Below, one piece after another: positions 14,699 to 17,014 of a stretch of DNA of 17,014 nucleotides. The position numbers and the translations under genes were made by a program. Location of the stretch: contig CAUADW010000032.1 in the NCBI GenBank assembly GCA_958427895.1, positions 1-17,014 of the forward strand. The letters run 5' to 3'. The notes beneath the pieces are model-generated. The model was not told the origin of the DNA, ran no database searches, and saw only the letters and a program-made list of their open reading frames with translations. Position 1 is the stretch's first letter; each line of letters opens with the position of its first letter. The stretch comes from an uncultured Collinsella sp. GTDB taxonomy: Bacteria > Actinomycetota > Coriobacteriia > Coriobacteriales > Coriobacteriaceae.

Positions 14699-16315
14699 TT
14701 AGTCATCCGACCCTTCGTCCATGATTCCCAGATCTTCGAGCGCATCCTTTGCCGCCAGCTCCATGGCAGGACCGATCAAGTCGATAAGATCGGTCGCGAT
14801 AACGCTCTTCTCACCATACTCCGTCGCCGCGGCAAAACCGGCGTAGCTGTGAAGTGCGACGGCGTACGAATACAGCAACTCCCAACGATCCATCTCGTCG
14901 CGCATGGTGGCAAGCGTGCCGGCCAAAATACCCGCGAGAACATCACCCGAACCGGCAGTTGCCAGAGAAGCCGGACCCGAGAGCGGCAGCAGTACACGCT
15001 CAACGCCACAGATAGCCGTCGTCGGCCCCTTGGCAATGACCACCAGATTGTCGGAGCCTGCAGCCCAGACAACCTTCTGCGCGGCTGCAATCGCGGTACC
15101 AAGGTCGTTCACCTCGTCACCGGCAACCAGACGCGAAAGCTCACGATAGTGCGGCGTCATAACCAACGGCTGCTCGCGACGATACATCTCGGGATTACTA
15201 TCAATACCGTCAATGGCAATCTTAGCAAGGCAGTTGAGTGCATCGGCGTCCAAAATAAGCGGTACATCAAGCTCGAGCAAGCCCGAAACCACCTGCATAG
15301 CGCCGGCGGACGTCGTCATACCAGGACCGCACAGTACGCAGCTGTACTTCTTTGCAATCTCGCACACCGTCATGCGCGCAGCGGCGCCAAAGGAGCCGCG
15401 GGAATCAGACGGAATAGCAAAGACGGGAATCGAAGGAAGCGCCATGCGAATAAGATTGGCGCAGGCGTCAGGAGCCGCGACCGCCACGTAACCAGCACCC
15501 GCGCGAGCTGCAGACTTGGCCGCCATAATGGCAGCACCAGGATATTGCGCAGATCCGGCGACAATAAGCACAGAGCCACGGGAATACTTATCGATATTCG
15601 TAGGTAGTGGGACAAAGTAATCAACTAAGTCACCGGGCTCGACAATCTCAGCGGCGTGGTCGACATCATCGATGACCTCGTCAAGACGGTCGTAAAGATT
15701 GCCGCAGATCAAATCGCCAGCATACTCAGGACCATCAGCGCTATACAGACCAATCTTGGGCGCAATCATCGTCACCGTATGCTCGGCACGAATGCAGTCG
15801 TCATCAACAACGCCCGTCTCGGCATTCAGGCCCGAGGGGACATCAATGGATACGACACAATCGGCGCATTCATTGACCGTAGGAATCCAGATGGAGAACG
15901 GCGCACGCAGATTCCCGTGAAAACCGGTACCAAAAATGGCATCGACAACAACATCGGCCTTATCGATCAAAACCTCGAGTTCGTCACGCGAAGGGCCGAC
16001 GCAAACGTGCACATCGCGGCCGGCAGTACGACGAGCAACATGACGTGCCAGAGCAGCAGGAATCTCATCCGGTTCAACCGGAGAAACGATATCGACGTCC
16101 ACACCCTTATGGCTCAGGATATCGGCGGCAACCCAACCGTCGCCGCCATTATTACCAAAACCGACCAGAACGAGAACCCGATCGGGATTGAGCTTCAAGA
16201 CCTCGTTGGCGGCAAACTCACCCGCTAGCTCCATAAGCTCGGCCTTCGAAGTCCCTTCGCGTTCGATGATATCCTCGAGACGAACGACTTCTTCGGTACT
16301 CAAAACCGGTTTCAT
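14699..16315 (-). CDS. nnr: Bifunctional NAD(P)HX epimerase/dehydratase
   Basis: Repairs hydrated NADH and NADPH. 538 residues in two domains. The N-terminal YjeF/epimerase domain, about 1-225, has GFGNNGGDGWVAA (52-64), DAIFGTGF (125-132) and SIDVPSGLN (156-164). The C-terminal ribokinase-like dehydratase domain, about 240-520, has VAGSAQYPGAA, DADALN (356-361), TPHYRELSRL, VIAKGPTT and the ATAGSGDVLAGILAG loop (452-466). It begins directly after the acpS stop codon (TAGATG), with AGGAG inside the last acpS codons as ribosome binding site. The fused arrangement is the usual bacterial one. An acidic tail of about 15 residues follows the last domain. Confidence 0.95.
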   Translation of the reverse strand: MKPVLSTEEVVRLEDIIEREGTSKAELMELAGEFAANEVLKLNPDRVLVLVGFGNNGGDGWVAADILSHKGVDVDIVSPVEPDEIPAALARHVARRTAGRDVHVCVGPSRDELEVLIDKADVVVDAIFGTGFHGNLRAPFSIWIPTVNECADCVVSIDVPSGLNAETGVVDDDCIRAEHTVTMIAPKIGLYSADGPEYAGDLICGNLYDRLDEVIDDVDHAAEIVEPGDLVDYFVPLPTNIDKYSRGSVLIVAGSAQYPGAAIMAAKSAARAGAGYVAVAAPDACANLIRMALPSIPVFAIPSDSRGSFGAAARMTVCEIAKKYSCVLCGPGMTTSAGAMQVVSGLLELDVPLILDADALNCLAKIAIDGIDSNPEMYRREQPLVMTPHYRELSRLVAGDEVNDLGTAIAAAQKVVWAAGSDNLVVIAKGPTTAICGVERVLLPLSGPASLATAGSGDVLAGILAGTLATMRDEMDRWELLYSYAVALHSYAGFAAATEYGEKSVIATDLIDLIGPAMELAAKDALEDLGIMDEGSDD

Positions 16316-16855
16316 CTATGCTCCTAGCGTATCTTGCGAAGCATCGCCCAGGTGCTCCGTCAATGCTGAATTCTGCAGCTGCTCAAGCTCATCTAAAACA
16401 GAGCGAGCCTCTTTAAATGTCTGCGCAACGCGTTTCTTGGTGCTCACCTTTTCATCTTTTGGCTTAGGCCGAGCATCTTCGGTAATCGCGATGGCATTCG
16501 CAACGGCCAAGTCTCCCGTAAGCGTAATGGAAAGAGCGACCTCAACAACACCCAGTTCTTGAGCGATCTCAAGAGCACGGCCCGAAAGCAGCGCCTTCGG
16601 TTTGCCGAGTTTATCACGCGTAACCGAAACATCCTTGCGACCAACGCCTTGACTAAAACCCGTGCCGAGAGCTTTAAGTACCGCCTCGCGCGAAGCAAAG
16701 CGGCTGGCATAGTGAGCAGCGGGACGCGATGATGCATCACAATACGCACGCTCTTCTTCGGTAAACACACGCCGAGCAAACGACGGCGTCTTTTCAAGAA
16801 TTGATTTCATACGGGAAATCTCGACGATATCAACGCCGATACCAGCTTCAGCCAT
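16316..16855 (-). CDS. acpS: Holo-[acyl-carrier-protein] synthase with C-terminal extension
   Basis: Transfers 4'-phosphopantetheine from CoA to a serine of acyl carrier protein. Magnesium ligands are visible as Asp9 (GIGVDIVEISR) and Glu57 (FASREAVLKALGTG). Length is 179 residues against about 120-130 usually. The extra 50, from about residue 128 on, are Lys/Glu-rich and helix-prone (TKKRVAQTFKEARSVLDELEQLQ). The Ser-His-Thr stretch seen before the last strand in many AcpS proteins reads SITLTGDLAVA here. ATG 16855 was chosen because GGAGG lies five bases upstream; that site overlaps an in-frame ATG at 16867. First gene of the operon. Confidence 0.92.
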   Translation of the reverse strand: MAEAGIGVDIVEISRMKSILEKTPSFARRVFTEEERAYCDASSRPAAHYASRFASREAVLKALGTGFSQGVGRKDVSVTRDKLGKPKALLSGRALEIAQELGVVEVALSITLTGDLAVANAIAITEDARPKPKDEKVSTKKRVAQTFKEARSVLDELEQLQNSALTEHLGDASQDTLGA

Positions 16856-16884
16856 GTTCACCTCCATATCGCACAGACTAAGTT

Positions 16885-16914
16885 ATTGTAGCCCGTTCAC
16901 AGAAGATGCGACAA
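16885..16914 (-). promoter_or_regulatory. Promoter of the acpS-tsaD operon
   Basis: On the minus strand TTGTCG (16914-16909), an 18-base spacer, then TACAAT (16890-16885, five of six consensus bases). Transcription would begin near 16878, giving a leader of about 23 bases before acpS. No other clear promoter was seen inside the operon, where genes overlap or lie 12 bases or less apart. Confidence 0.65.
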
Positions 16915-16964
16915 ACGAGGGTTATAAAACACAGCTACTATGTGAGACAAAAGCCCGTAAACGC

Positions 16965-16993
16965 AAAAAGGGGGAGGCCGCGAGGCCTCCCCC
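16965..16993 (-). terminator. Intrinsic terminator of a minus-strand gene beyond the right edge
   Basis: GGGGGAGGCC (16970-16979) pairs with GGCCTCCCCC (16984-16993), loop GCGA. On the minus strand it is followed by TTTTT (16969-16965). It ends a transcript entering from the right, upstream of the acpS promoter. The last 21 bases hold nothing else recognisable. Confidence 0.85.
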
Positions 16994-17014
16994 TTCTCAG
17001 TTCAAGCGTACGGC

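Noticed and set aside
14849..16228. Plus-strand frames of 190-252 codons opposite nnr
   Set aside because: Shadow frames; the minus strand holds both nnr domains with complete motifs.
1..17014. CRISPR array, integrase, transposase or prophage genes
   Set aside because: No regularly spaced direct repeats and no such protein signature in any credible frame.

Overview
The window looks like a piece of a Coriobacteriia chromosome, most likely Collinsella or a close relative. This is inferred from the high-GC codon usage, the actinobacterial order nnr-alr-tsaE-tsaB/rimI/tsaD, and a CwlM-like protein. No species can be named from sequence alone. Nothing looks phage-like and there is no transposase or CRISPR array.

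Left part, plus strand (1-4789): a phosphotransferase permease (EIIC-EIIB) fused to a HAD phosphatase, whose start codon is cut by the window edge; a short-chain polyprenyl (GGPP-type) synthase; a cytoplasmic CwlM-like protein with two peptidoglycan-binding domains and an eroded amidase domain; and tRNA-Gln(TTG) with a terminator. Then comes about 470 bases with no gene but much structure (4790-5260): a hairpin array enclosed by a copy of the tRNA-Gln 3' end, a 60-base REP-like palindrome, a decayed second copy of the tRNA terminator, and a 137-base structured element (copy A).

Middle, minus strand (5261-9780): an unusual 724-residue protein with a JetD-like (DUF2220) Toprim nuclease domain at the C-terminus, a small N-terminal domain and a 300-residue charged low-complexity linker; then a CstA-family transporter. 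The transporter has an elaborate 5' leader: a strong promoter covered by a perfect dyad, a 14-codon leader peptide rich in Ile/Val codons, competing helices, and an intrinsic terminator directly before the ribosome binding site. This reads as a branched-chain-amino-acid-type attenuator.

Right part, minus strand (10032-16890): one compact operon, acpS-nnr-alr-udg-tsaE-tsaB/rimI/tsaD, read from a promoter at about 16885-16914. It combines carrier protein activation, NAD(P)HX repair, D-alanine supply, DNA uracil repair and tRNA t6A37 synthesis. The last gene is a triple fusion of TsaB, a RimI-type acetyltransferase and TsaD. Copy B of the structured element lies just downstream of it.

The most interesting non-coding signal is the element found twice (5117-5253 and about 9895-10012). 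The two copies share a 78-base core with seven differences, and all seven fall in predicted helices, including one compensatory base-pair change. The second is the cstA leader. The most interesting proteins are the orphan JetD-like fusion, the EIICB-HAD fusion and the CwlM-like pseudo-amidase.
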